Shown here in pieces: positions 53,365 to 61,249 of a DNA stretch of 64,000 nucleotides. Source of the stretch: Croceimicrobium sp963977415 (GTDB taxonomy: Bacteria > Bacteroidota > Bacteroidia > Flavobacteriales > Schleiferiaceae); the NCBI GenBank assembly GCA_963977415.1, contig CAXBOS010000008.1, positions 87,108 to 151,107 on the forward strand, given 5' to 3'. The notes beneath the pieces were generated by a model that had not been told where the DNA came from, did no database searches, and saw nothing but the letters and a program-made list of their open reading frames with translations. Both the position numbers and the translations under genes were made by a program. Positions within the stretch are counted from its first letter, which is position 1. Each line of letters begins with the position of its first letter.

Positions 53365-54693
53365 ATGTTTGATAATTTACAAGATAAACTCGACAAAGCC
53401 TTTCACGTATTAAAAGGCCATGGTCAAATTTCGGAAGTTAACGTTGCCGAAACCCTCAAGGAGATTCGTCGTGCTTTAGTAGATGCGGATGTTAGTTTTA
53501 AAATTGCCAAAGATTTTACCGCTAAGGTAAAAGAAGAGGTTTTAGGTCAGCATGTACTTACTAGTCTTAAACCGGGGCAGGTTTTAACCAAAGTGGTACG
53601 CGATGAAATGGCGCGCCTTATGGGCGGAGAAGCGGCCGAGTTGAACCTCAGTGAAAAGCCTACAATTATATTGATGGCGGGTTTACAAGGTTCGGGTAAA
53701 ACCACTCATAGTGGTAAACTGGCCAATTTCCTTACGCGTAAAAAAGGACGTAAAGTACTTTTAGTGGCGGGTGACGTGTACCGTCCCGCGGCGATTAACC
53801 AGCTGCACGTGGTTGGTGAGCAAATTGGCGTTGAGGTTTACAGCGAAGAAGGAAACAAAAATCCTGTTGAAATTGCTTTAAATGCCGTGGCTTACGCCAA
53901 GAAGAATGGGCATAATACAATCATCGTCGATACCGCTGGTCGTTTGGCCATTGATGCGGAAATGATGAGTGAAATTCGCAATGTTCACCAGGCCATTAAA
54001 CCCCAAGAAACTCTATTTGTAGTAGATGCCATGACGGGTCAGGATGCAGTGAATACTGCCAAGGCCTTTAATGATGTACTTAATTACGAAGGGGTTATCT
54101 TAACCAAATTAGACGGTGATACCCGCGGTGGGGCAGCTTTAACCATTCGTACGGTGGTTAATAAGCCCATTAAGTTTATTGGTACGGGCGAAAAAATGGA
54201 CGCTTTGGATATCTTCTATCCCGAGCGTATGGCCGATCGTATTTTGGGCATGGGTGATGTTGTTTCTTTGGTAGAGCGTGCCCAAGAGCAGTTCGATGAA
54301 GATGAAGCGCGTCGCGTACAAAAGAAAATTGCCAAGAATCAATTCGATTTTGATGATTTCTTAGGACAGATTAAGCAAATCAAGAAAATGGGGAATATGA
54401 AAGACCTCATGGGAATGATTCCGGGAATGGGTAAAATGATGAAGGACGTAGATATTGACGACGATGCCTTTAAAGGGGTAGAAGCGATTATTCAGTCGAT
54501 GACCAAGGAAGAACGCGCTAACCCGAAATTAATTAATGGTAGCCGCCGCAAGCGCATTGCCGATGGATCAGGAAAAAATATTCAGGAAGTAAACCAATTG
54601 TTAAAGCAGTTTGCTGAGATGAGTAAAATGATGCGCATGATGCAAGGTGGCGGCGCGAAGCGTATGGCTGGCATGATGAAAGGAATGCGTTAA
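53365..54693 (+). CDS. ffh: signal recognition particle protein Ffh
   Basis: SRP54 GTPase for co-translational membrane targeting. 442 aa: N domain (1-85), G domain with GLQGSGKTT (106-114), DTAGR (about 192-196) and TKLDGDTRGGAAL (about 247-259), then a Met-rich M domain (about 330-442; many MMK/GMG segments) that binds signal peptides and SRP RNA. The 4.5S RNA gene is not seen in the window. Followed by folD after 23 nt. Confidence 0.97.
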   Translation: MFDNLQDKLDKAFHVLKGHGQISEVNVAETLKEIRRALVDADVSFKIAKDFTAKVKEEVLGQHVLTSLKPGQVLTKVVRDEMARLMGGEAAELNLSEKPTIILMAGLQGSGKTTHSGKLANFLTRKKGRKVLLVAGDVYRPAAINQLHVVGEQIGVEVYSEEGNKNPVEIALNAVAYAKKNGHNTIIVDTAGRLAIDAEMMSEIRNVHQAIKPQETLFVVDAMTGQDAVNTAKAFNDVLNYEGVILTKLDGDTRGGAALTIRTVVNKPIKFIGTGEKMDALDIFYPERMADRILGMGDVVSLVERAQEQFDEDEARRVQKKIAKNQFDFDDFLGQIKQIKKMGNMKDLMGMIPGMGKMMKDVDIDDDAFKGVEAIIQSMTKEERANPKLINGSRRKRIADGSGKNIQEVNQLLKQFAEMSKMMRMMQGGGAKRMAGMMKGMR

Positions 54694-54716
54694 TAGGAAT
54701 ACCGAAAAACCAAAAA

Positions 54717-55592
54717 ATGATTTTAATAGACGGGAAAAAGACATCACAGGATATTCGCAATGAAATTGCGGAAGAAGTTAAGAGCATCATCGCCAAAGGT
54801 GGCAAACAGCCTCATCTAGCCGCAGTTTTAGTGGGCAATAATGGCGCTAGTGTTACCTATGTAAATGCCAAAGTAAAGGACTGCGAAGAAGTAGGATATA
54901 AGTCAAGTTTGATAAAACTTTCCGAAACTATCACCGAAAAAGAATTATTAGCGGTAGTAGATCAGCTAAATGCCGATGATGATGTAGATGGCTTTATCGT
55001 ACAATTACCTTTACCTAAGCATATCAATGAGCAAAAGGTGATAATGGCGATTGATCCCGACAAGGATGTGGATGGCTTTCACCCGACTAATTTGGGTAAA
55101 ATGGCTCTAAATCTACCTAGTTATGTTCCCGCAACCCCCATGGGGATTATGGATTTATTAGATCGTTACAATATTGAAACAGGAGGGAAGCACTGCGTAG
55201 TAGTAGGACGTTCGCATATTGTAGGGATGCCTGCGAGTATTTTAATGGCTCGTAATCATTACCCTGGCAATGCAACGGTTACTTTAACCCATAGCCGCAC
55301 CACTAATCTGAAAGAGATCTTAAAAACCGCTGATATCATTATTGCAGCTTTAGGGAAACCCAATTTTATTACCGCCGATATGGTTAAAGAAGGGGTAGTA
55401 ATTTTAGATGTAGGGACAACTAGAGTAGTAGACAAAACTAAAAAGTCGGGTCACCGCTTGGTAGGAGACGTAGAGTTTGACACGGTTTCTAAAAAGGCAA
55501 GCTATATCACACCAGTACCCGGTGGGGTAGGACCAATGACGAGAGTTAGTTTGTTGAAAAACACCTTACTAGCAGTTCGTCACAAACTGTAA
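54717..55592 (+). CDS. folD: methylene-THF dehydrogenase / methenyl-THF cyclohydrolase
   Basis: Bifunctional one-carbon enzyme, NADP-dependent. 291 aa with the FolD landmarks: SVTYVNAKVKDCEEVG (catalytic Lys near 54), DGFIVQLPLP (about 95-104), DGFHPTNLGKM (about 119-129), VVVGRSHIVGMPAS (nucleotide fold, about 161-174) and TPVPGGVGPMT (about 264-274). Supplies 10-formyl-THF together with fhs. Its terminator appears to lie inside the convergent smpB 3' end. Confidence 0.96.
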   Translation: MILIDGKKTSQDIRNEIAEEVKSIIAKGGKQPHLAAVLVGNNGASVTYVNAKVKDCEEVGYKSSLIKLSETITEKELLAVVDQLNADDDVDGFIVQLPLPKHINEQKVIMAIDPDKDVDGFHPTNLGKMALNLPSYVPATPMGIMDLLDRYNIETGGKHCVVVGRSHIVGMPASILMARNHYPGNATVTLTHSRTTNLKEILKTADIIIAALGKPNFITADMVKEGVVILDVGTTRVVDKTKKSGHRLVGDVEFDTVSKKASYITPVPGGVGPMTRVSLLKNTLLAVRHKL

Positions 55593-55605
55593 ATAAAATA
55601 GGATT

Positions 55606-56058
55606 TTAACGTTTCAAAGCGCGATCTACTTCGCGCTTTTGATCTTTCTCTTTTAAGCTTTCTCGCTTATCAAAAGTTTTCTTACCCTGGGCCAAGGCTA
55701 TGCGCATCTTGGCTAGACCGCGATCGTTAATATAAAGATTAACAGGAACGATGGTACGGGTGCCTTTTTCCACATCGCTCATGAGGCTGCGGATTTCACG
55801 CTTGTGCAAAAGCAAAAGTCTTTCCCTCAAGGGAGCGTGATTATTGATGTTTCCATGCGACCACTCGGCAATATGCATGTTTTTTACCATCAGTTTTTCA
55901 CCATCAAAATAGCAATAAGCCTCTTGTAAACTGGCTTTGCCTTTACGAATAGATTTAATCTCCGTACCTAAGAGTTTAATCCCAGCTTCGTAGAAATCAA
56001 GAAGCTCATAGTTGAACTTCGCTTTGCGATTTTTTATGTTAATTTTTTCCTGTGCCAT
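55606..56058 (-). CDS. smpB: tmRNA-binding protein SmpB
   Basis: Rescues stalled ribosomes with tmRNA. 150 aa: NRKAKFNYELLDFYEAGI at the start (family: NRKA.HDY.I), the central GTEIKSIRKGKASL and the basic tail with LAKMRIALAQGKKTFDKRE and the terminal ALKR. The frame is open to 56094, but the ATG at 56058 (MAQEKINIKNRK) is the usual start. A variant -7 box (TATCTTGC, 56066-56073) lies only 7 nt before the ATG, so the mRNA may be nearly leaderless. The tmRNA gene is not in the window. Confidence 0.95.
   Translation of the reverse strand: MAQEKINIKNRKAKFNYELLDFYEAGIKLLGTEIKSIRKGKASLQEAYCYFDGEKLMVKNMHIAEWSHGNINNHAPLRERLLLLHKREIRSLMSDVEKGTRTIVPVNLYINDRGLAKMRIALAQGKKTFDKRESLKEKDQKREVDRALKR
55616..55639. 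terminator. terminator hairpin inside the smpB 3' coding end
   Basis: Perfect 9-bp stem AAAGCGCGA (55616-55624) / TCGCGCTTT (55631-55639), loop TCTACT, followed on the plus strand by TTGATCTTTCTCTTTT. It lies 23 nt after the folD stop, so it would stop folD transcripts while coding for the last residues of SmpB. Confidence 0.65.
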
Positions 56059-56065
56059 AGCGGCT

Positions 56066-56073
56066 GCAAGATA
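56066..56073 (-). promoter_or_regulatory. possible variant -7 box for smpB
   Basis: TATCTTGC on the minus strand, followed by AGCC; 7 nt before the ATG at 56058. Same form as before the PKD protein gene. Confidence 0.3.
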
Positions 56074-56199
56074 AGCATAGATAACGAGCAGCACTAAAGG
56101 CTAACACTATTTGCAGATGGAAAAAATCTACATTTCTGCAATTCGTATAATTTTCAGTGAATTATATTCCGCTTCTTTGCCATTCTAATTTTATTTAAA

Positions 56200-57321
56200 G
56201 TGAAATTCAAAGTGATACTAAAAATTATTCTCAGCTTAATCGTCTTGGCTTTAGCTTATGGCCTCGGTTATTTATACCTAAATCCGCAGTTTGGTGGCCG
56301 TATTAGCGATGAGGATAAATCGCGTTTTTCGGAATCGCCGCAGTGGAACGGAAAGGTTTTTGAAAACGCCACTGAAACGGTTATGGATATTAATCTCAGC
56401 ACCATGCCAGGGCTGCTAAAAGAGCAGTTTAGTGACCGCGCTGCACGGGCTCCTAAAGAGAAATTACCTATTGCTCAATTCGATGGTAAAGTATGGCAAG
56501 CCGATACGAATCCCTTTAGTTTTATTTGGTTTGGACATTCCGTTGGACTAATGAAAATGGCGGGCTTAAACCTCTTAATCGATCCTATGTTCGGGCCAGA
56601 TGCCTCTCCCATTGGGCCTTTTCGTACCAAGCGGTATAGCGACAGTACTTTACGCATTATTAATGAATTGCCCGAATTAGACGCGGTTTTAATTACCCAC
56701 GATCATTATGACCACTTAGATTACGATAGTTTTCAATTGCTAAAAGGTAAAGTAAAACACTATTATGTGCCACTGGGGGTGAAGCGTCATTTATTACGTT
56801 GGGATATTCCTAGCGAAATGATTTCGGAGTTCGACTGGTGGGATAATGCTAAAGTTGGTGATATTGAAATGACCTTTGTTCCCGCCCGTCATTTTTCGGG
56901 CCGTGGCCCCTTTGATAGAGCAGAAAGCCTTTGGGGTGGATGGACTTTTGTGAGCAGCACGCACCGCGTTTATTGGACCGGCGACGGCGGTTATGGAGAG
57001 CACTTTAAAGAAATTGGTGAGAAACTCGGACCTTTCGATTGGGCCTTTGTAGAATGTGGGCAGTATAATAAACTCTGGCATGCCATTCATATGTATCCCG
57101 AGGAATCGGTGCAAGCGGCAATAGACATGAAGGCTAAAACTGCTATTCCTATTCATTGGGGCGCTTTCACTTTAGCCTTACACGATTGGAAAAACCCGGT
57201 ACAGCGATTTAAAGGCGAGGCCGAATCGCGCAATCAGAATATTTACATGCCCGAAATGGGTGTGCCCATCGCTTTCGCAGATGAGCAGGGAAAGGAATAT
57301 TGGTGGGAGAAGTATGAATAG
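56200..57321 (+). CDS. membrane-anchored metallo-beta-lactamase-fold hydrolase
   Basis: 373 aa. One N-terminal hydrophobic helix (about 4-27) and then a metallo-beta-lactamase domain with THDHYDHLD (about 166-174; the HxHxDH zinc site), FVPARHFSGRG (about 226-236) and HWGAF near the C-terminus. It resembles the NAPE-PLD / RomA branch of the superfamily, so a phospholipid or similar ester is possible, but the substrate is not known. Start is a GTG at 56200; no ATG fits the helix. It ends before a very strong bidirectional terminator. Confidence 0.82.
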   Translation: MKFKVILKIILSLIVLALAYGLGYLYLNPQFGGRISDEDKSRFSESPQWNGKVFENATETVMDINLSTMPGLLKEQFSDRAARAPKEKLPIAQFDGKVWQADTNPFSFIWFGHSVGLMKMAGLNLLIDPMFGPDASPIGPFRTKRYSDSTLRIINELPELDAVLITHDHYDHLDYDSFQLLKGKVKHYYVPLGVKRHLLRWDIPSEMISEFDWWDNAKVGDIEMTFVPARHFSGRGPFDRAESLWGGWTFVSSTHRVYWTGDGGYGEHFKEIGEKLGPFDWAFVECGQYNKLWHAIHMYPEESVQAAIDMKAKTAIPIHWGAFTLALHDWKNPVQRFKGEAESRNQNIYMPEMGVPIAFADEQGKEYWWEKYE

Positions 57322-57450
57322 CGAGCAATAGTTGAATCAATAAAATAATTTTTCATTAATGCCTCTGCTCATTCTTTTATAAGTCGAATTGGCCTACCTG
57401 AAGTGTGAATTTAGTTAAGCCAATCCCTAATAATTTGGAAGGGCTTCAAT

Positions 57451-57492
57451 AATAAAAAAGGTAAAAGCCAACCAGCTTTTACCTTTTTTATT
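57451..57492. terminator. bidirectional terminator with 18-bp perfect arms
   Basis: Arms 57451-57468 and 57475-57492 are perfect reverse complements around a CAACCA loop; the core is AAAAAAGGTAAAAGC / GCTTTTACCTTTTTT. It lies between the convergent hydrolase and polyamine operon. The 128 bp before it (57322-57450) hold nothing else recognisable. Confidence 0.93.
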
Positions 57493-57547
57493 ACCGTTCA
57501 TTTATGTTTAGTAGCTCAAGCGATACCTACTAAATCTTGGCCAGAAA

Positions 57548-58525
57548 CTACCAGTCTAGCAGATAAGCAAATATTAAAGGAGCCACTATGGTAGCATCCG
57601 ATTCTACAATAAATTTTGGAGTAGTAATATCTAGCTTGCCCCAAGTGATTTTTTCATTGGGAACAGCGCCAGAATAGGAGCCATAACTTGTGGTACTGTC
57701 GCTAATTTGGCAGAAGTAAGACCAGAAAGGGGTATCCGTTCTTTCCATATCTTGATAAAGCATCGGCACTACGCAAATAGGGAAATCACCTGCGATTCCA
57801 CCGCCAATTTGGAAAAAGCCAATACCTTCGGTTCCGGCATTATCAGTATACCAATCCGCTAAGAAAGTCATGTATTCGATACCCGACTTTACAGTGCTGG
57901 GCTGTAATTCTTTTTTCAAGCAATAAGAAGCGAAAATATTACCCAAGGTAGAATCTTCCCAACCGGGTACGACAATAGGAATGTTCTTCTCGGCGGCAGC
58001 CAACATCCACGAATTTTTAGGATCAATTTGGTAGTATTGCTCTAATATCCCAGCATTGAGTAATTGATACATATATTCGTGGGGGAAGTAGCGCTCGCCC
58101 TTCGCTTCCGCGCCAGACCATAAGTCTACAATATGTTTTTGTAAACGACGGAAAGCTTCCTCTTCAGGGATGCAAGTATCGGTTACACGGTTTAAGCCGC
58201 GTTCTAGTAAATCCCATTCTTCTTTGGGGCTAAGGTCGCGGTAATGCGGCACACGCTCGTAGTGATTATGCGCTACTAGGTTCATTAAATCTTCCTCTAA
58301 GTTAGCACCGGTGCAGGAAATAATTTGCACTTTATCCTGACGAATCATTTCGGCAAAACTCTTACCTAATTCAGCGGTACTCATGGCTCCTGCGAGGGTA
58401 ACCATCATTTTTTTTCCTTCCGCAAGATGCTTTTCATAACCTTGCGCGGCATCTACCAAAGCGGCAGAATTAAAGTGCTTATAGTGCTCCAGCATAAACT
58501 GGCTGATTGGTCCTTTATTAGCCAT
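57548..58525 (-). CDS. deoxyhypusine-synthase-like enzyme (polyamine operon)
   Basis: 325 aa; Rossmann-type deoxyhypusine synthase family. NAD-site segments are visible (TLAGAMSTAELGKSF about 43-57, ISCTGANLEEDLMN about 74-87, GWEDSTLGN about 193-201). The catalytic Lys is kept in TWGKLD (about 294-299; W and K of the human W327/K329 pair) and E323 is kept, but the human KHH motif reads GDF and D313/D316 are both Tyr. Bacteria have no eIF5A, so a different amine acceptor is likely: putrescine, agmatine or another product of the two enzymes encoded upstream. Overlaps speB by 8 bp. Confidence 0.88.
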   Translation of the reverse strand: MANKGPISQFMLEHYKHFNSAALVDAAQGYEKHLAEGKKMMVTLAGAMSTAELGKSFAEMIRQDKVQIISCTGANLEEDLMNLVAHNHYERVPHYRDLSPKEEWDLLERGLNRVTDTCIPEEEAFRRLQKHIVDLWSGAEAKGERYFPHEYMYQLLNAGILEQYYQIDPKNSWMLAAAEKNIPIVVPGWEDSTLGNIFASYCLKKELQPSTVKSGIEYMTFLADWYTDNAGTEGIGFFQIGGGIAGDFPICVVPMLYQDMERTDTPFWSYFCQISDSTTSYGSYSGAVPNEKITWGKLDITTPKFIVESDATIVAPLIFAYLLDW

Positions 58526-59369
58526 GGTCTTCGAATTTATAGCTTAGTAGTTTATAGTAAAGTTTGGCCGCTAAAAAGTTAGAAGCCTTGTGCGCAGAGT
58601 GGGGAGCAAGCTCAACAATGTCGAAGCCTACGACGTCCTTCTCTTTAAAAACGCGACGTAAATATTTTAGGGTTTCGTACCATCCCATGCCACCTGGCTC
58701 TGGAGTTCCTGTGGCTGGCATTATGGAAGGATCAAAAGCATCTAGATCGATGGTTAGGTATACCTTATCGGTAAGACGGGCAATTGAGTCGTCCATCCAC
58801 TTTTCGTGGCCGTACATTTCATGCGCGAAAAAGCAATTCCCCGGCTGAATATACTGTCCTTCTTCAATATCCATACTGCGAATGCCCACTTGTACCAAAT
58901 TAGCGTTTTGGCTGGCATCATAAACCGCACAAGCGTGATTATAAGGACTGCCGTGATATTCAGGTCTTAAATCGGTATGGGCATCTAGCTGCAGCACAGA
59001 AAGGTTATCGTACTTTTCGTAGAAGGCCTTAATAACCCCAATGGAGATACTGTGCTCACCCCCGAAGAAGCTTAGGTATTTTCCTGTTTTTAGCAGCTCT
59101 TGCGTTTTTTGATAAACCGCCGCAAAAACTGCTTCGGGACTACTATCTTCCTTGATAGGCTCCAGAATATTAACCCCTTGTTGGTAAACTTCTGATTGGG
59201 TTTCAATATCAAAAAGCTCCATGTTTTCGGAAGCTTCTAAAAAGGCCTCGAAGCCTGCATCGGCTCCTTTTCCCCAGGTGCTAGTGCCATCGTAGGGAAT
59301 AGATTGTAAAAGAACTTTGGCTCTTTCGTAAGCGCCCCAATGTTCCTCTACACCTGCATAATTTCTCAT
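58518..59369 (-). CDS. speB: agmatinase-like ureohydrolase
   Basis: 283 aa, arginase superfamily. Metal sites: GGEHS (His ligand, about 104-108), DAHTDLRPEYHG (about 126-137), and DLDAFDPS (about 211-218), with TPEPGGMG following. It is shorter than arginase and lies directly behind arginine decarboxylase (ATGA overlap, 4 bp), so agmatine is the expected substrate: agmatine to putrescine plus urea. Formiminoglutamase or guanidinobutyrase are unlikely in this context. Confidence 0.9.
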   Translation of the reverse strand: MRNYAGVEEHWGAYERAKVLLQSIPYDGTSTWGKGADAGFEAFLEASENMELFDIETQSEVYQQGVNILEPIKEDSSPEAVFAAVYQKTQELLKTGKYLSFFGGEHSISIGVIKAFYEKYDNLSVLQLDAHTDLRPEYHGSPYNHACAVYDASQNANLVQVGIRSMDIEEGQYIQPGNCFFAHEMYGHEKWMDDSIARLTDKVYLTIDLDAFDPSIMPATGTPEPGGMGWYETLKYLRRVFKEKDVVGFDIVELAPHSAHKASNFLAAKLYYKLLSYKFEDHG

Positions 59370-60769
59370 TTGTATCCTAAAAGTTTAAACATTTCATCCG
59401 CCGATTGCTCGTTGCGGTAAACATAATCTACAATATTGCCCTTCTCGTCACGATCGATAATTACGTGTTTTGGCGAAGGAATTAAACAGTGCTTAATACC
59501 GCCATAGCCGCTTATCGCATCTTGATAGGCCCCCGTATGAAAGAAACCTAAGTAAAGTGGCTCCTCTTCTTGTGGGCCATATTGGGGCAACATAACCTCT
59601 TGGTTTAGGTCGTCGGAATTATAATAATCAGAATGATCGCAGCTAATACCACCTATGTTTACACGCTTATATTCGTGCTTCCATTTGTTGATGGGCAGGA
59701 GGATGAATTTCTCGTGAATACTCCAGGCATCGGGAATGGTATTCATCAAACTGTTGTTGATGATATACCAACTCTCGGTATCGTTTTGTTGTTTTTGCTC
59801 TAGCACTTTAAAGATAATAGCACCCGCTTCGCCCACGGTGTATTTACCAAATTCGGTAAAAATATCGGGGTGAGGAACATTATCATTGTCGCAAGCATCG
59901 CGCACGTTTTCTACGATTTCTTTAATCATATACTCGTAATCGTACTCGAAGCCCAAGTTGTTGCGAATAGGGAATCCACCGCCAAGGTTAAACTGAGTAA
60001 GACTCTCTGATTGCTTTTTTAGTTCGATATAAAGTTTAAGGGCGCGTTTAAATTCGCCCCAATAGTAGATGCTGTCTTTAATACCAGAATCAACAAAGAA
60101 GTGCAGCATTTTCAGCTCCACTTTGGGATTGTCTTTAATGTAGGTTTCGAAAAATTCCTTCATTTCGTTATGGCGTATGCCTAAACGTGAAGTATAGTAA
60201 GAAGACTGTGGCTCTTCGTTAATGGCCATGCGTAGACCGATTTTGATCACGGTATCGCCAGCAAAATGTAATAAGCGCTCGAGTTCGGTTTTACTATCTA
60301 AGACCACCACCACATTATTAAAGCCCATTTCCACAAGCTTTACAATTTTTTCGAGGTAATCGTCCGTTTTATAACCATTATTAACGATGTAGCGATCCTT
60401 GGTAAATTTTCCTTCTCTGAAAAGGTTAAGTATAAGATCGATATCGAAAGAAGAAGAAGTTTCTAAATTTACATTATGCTTCAGTGCTTCACTAACCACA
60501 TGGGAAAAGTGATTACACTTAGTACAATAACAAAATTGGTACTCACCTTTATAATTGAGGCGCTTTATGGCACGATTAAAATGGTTACGCGCTTTCTTTA
60601 TTTGATCGCCAATCTTTGGAAGATATATAAAGCGGAAAGGTGTACCATACTTATCAATCAGATGCTTTAAAGAAATGCCGTGAAAGGATAAATACTCATC
60701 GCGCAGGTCGAAGCCTTCTTGCGGAAAATAGTAACTCTGATCTACTAGATCGAAATAGGTGTTTTTCAT
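59366..60769 (-). CDS. speA: arginine decarboxylase (short, Bacteroidota type)
   Basis: PLP enzyme of fold III: arginine to agmatine. 467 aa from ATG 60769. The PLP Lys is K84 in YCTKCNHFSHV; the glycine loop SLTQFNLGGGFPIRN (about 236-250) and the C-terminal barrel residues GGISCDHSDYYN (about 391-402) and GFFHTGAYQDAIS (about 420-432) match the compact Bacteroidota SpeA rather than the 630-660-aa enterobacterial form. The frame extends to a TTG at 60829, but the -7 box at 60827-60834 overlaps that codon, so ATG 60769 is correct. Confidence 0.92.
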   Translation of the reverse strand: MKNTYFDLVDQSYYFPQEGFDLRDEYLSFHGISLKHLIDKYGTPFRFIYLPKIGDQIKKARNHFNRAIKRLNYKGEYQFCYCTKCNHFSHVVSEALKHNVNLETSSSFDIDLILNLFREGKFTKDRYIVNNGYKTDDYLEKIVKLVEMGFNNVVVVLDSKTELERLLHFAGDTVIKIGLRMAINEEPQSSYYTSRLGIRHNEMKEFFETYIKDNPKVELKMLHFFVDSGIKDSIYYWGEFKRALKLYIELKKQSESLTQFNLGGGFPIRNNLGFEYDYEYMIKEIVENVRDACDNDNVPHPDIFTEFGKYTVGEAGAIIFKVLEQKQQNDTESWYIINNSLMNTIPDAWSIHEKFILLPINKWKHEYKRVNIGGISCDHSDYYNSDDLNQEVMLPQYGPQEEEPLYLGFFHTGAYQDAISGYGGIKHCLIPSPKHVIIDRDEKGNIVDYVYRNEQSADEMFKLLGYK

Positions 60770-60826
60770 TAATTGCCCGAGGGACGGTTTTTCGGTAGTA
60801 TACAATATTTGCCTCGTAAGGCCAAA

Positions 60827-60834
60827 CAAAAGTA
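60827..60834 (-). promoter_or_regulatory. -7 box, speA-speB-DHS operon promoter
   Basis: TACTTTTG on the minus strand, 57 nt before the speA ATG; fits TAnnTTTG. No -33 TTG was found. Confidence 0.45.
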
Positions 60835-60883
60835 AATTTTATCGCGGTACAAGTTTGATAGAGTGAAGAGAAAATCTAATTTC

Positions 60884-60904
60884 TTAAGCAGAAGAATTGC
60901 TTAA
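60884..60904. promoter_or_regulatory. inverted repeat upstream of the polyamine operon (a)
   Basis: TTAAGCA (60884-60890) / TGCTTAA (60898-60904), perfect 7-bp arms with a 7-nt spacer, about 50 bp upstream of the -7 box. Operator-like size. Confidence 0.35.
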
Positions 60905-60932
60905 ATCTATAAGTTAGGCATAAAACATTGAA

Positions 60933-60954
60933 TATCAAATTGTTAAATTTGATA
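60933..60954. promoter_or_regulatory. inverted repeat upstream of the polyamine operon (b)
   Basis: TATCAAAT (60933-60940) / ATTTGATA (60947-60954), perfect 8-bp arms with a TGTTAA spacer, about 28 bp further upstream than repeat (a). AT-rich, so chance is not excluded. Confidence 0.35.
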
Positions 60955-61249
60955 AATATGGAGAGTTTGATTCATTTCGTATAGCTTAGGATTCGCTAAT
61001 GACGCTCTTTTTTAGATGAATTTTTGGAGAATCTTCCAGCGGGCCACATTCAGGATTTGCTTGAAATCTCAATCTGCTTTTTTTCAAGGCGCTAAAAGCT
61101 TTATTATAATTGGCAATTGGGCTCTTTACCTTCTTGATATTTAGGGCGCAGCACGTGAAAATTAATGTCAGAAGCTTCGGTTCTTATTAATTAGAATTCG
61201 TAACTCAAGTCTTTTTAAAAAATAGGATCCACTGCGATAGTAAAGAAGC
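60955..61249. other. non-coding gap between T9SS protein and polyamine operon
   Basis: About 295 bp with no supported gene. A 42-codon plus-strand frame (61016-61144) and a minus-strand open stretch that begins just past the T9SS stop have no start context or recognisable motif. No terminator hairpin was found after the 546-aa protein. Confidence 0.5.

Noticed and set aside
60958..60980. Resemblance to the 5' end of 16S rRNA (GAGAGTTTGAT)
   Set aside because: The match stops after about 11 bases and no rRNA helix follows.
61016..61144. 42-codon plus-strand frame between speA and the T9SS protein
   Set aside because: No recognisable motif, poor start context, and a frame open by chance in AT-rich DNA is expected at this length.
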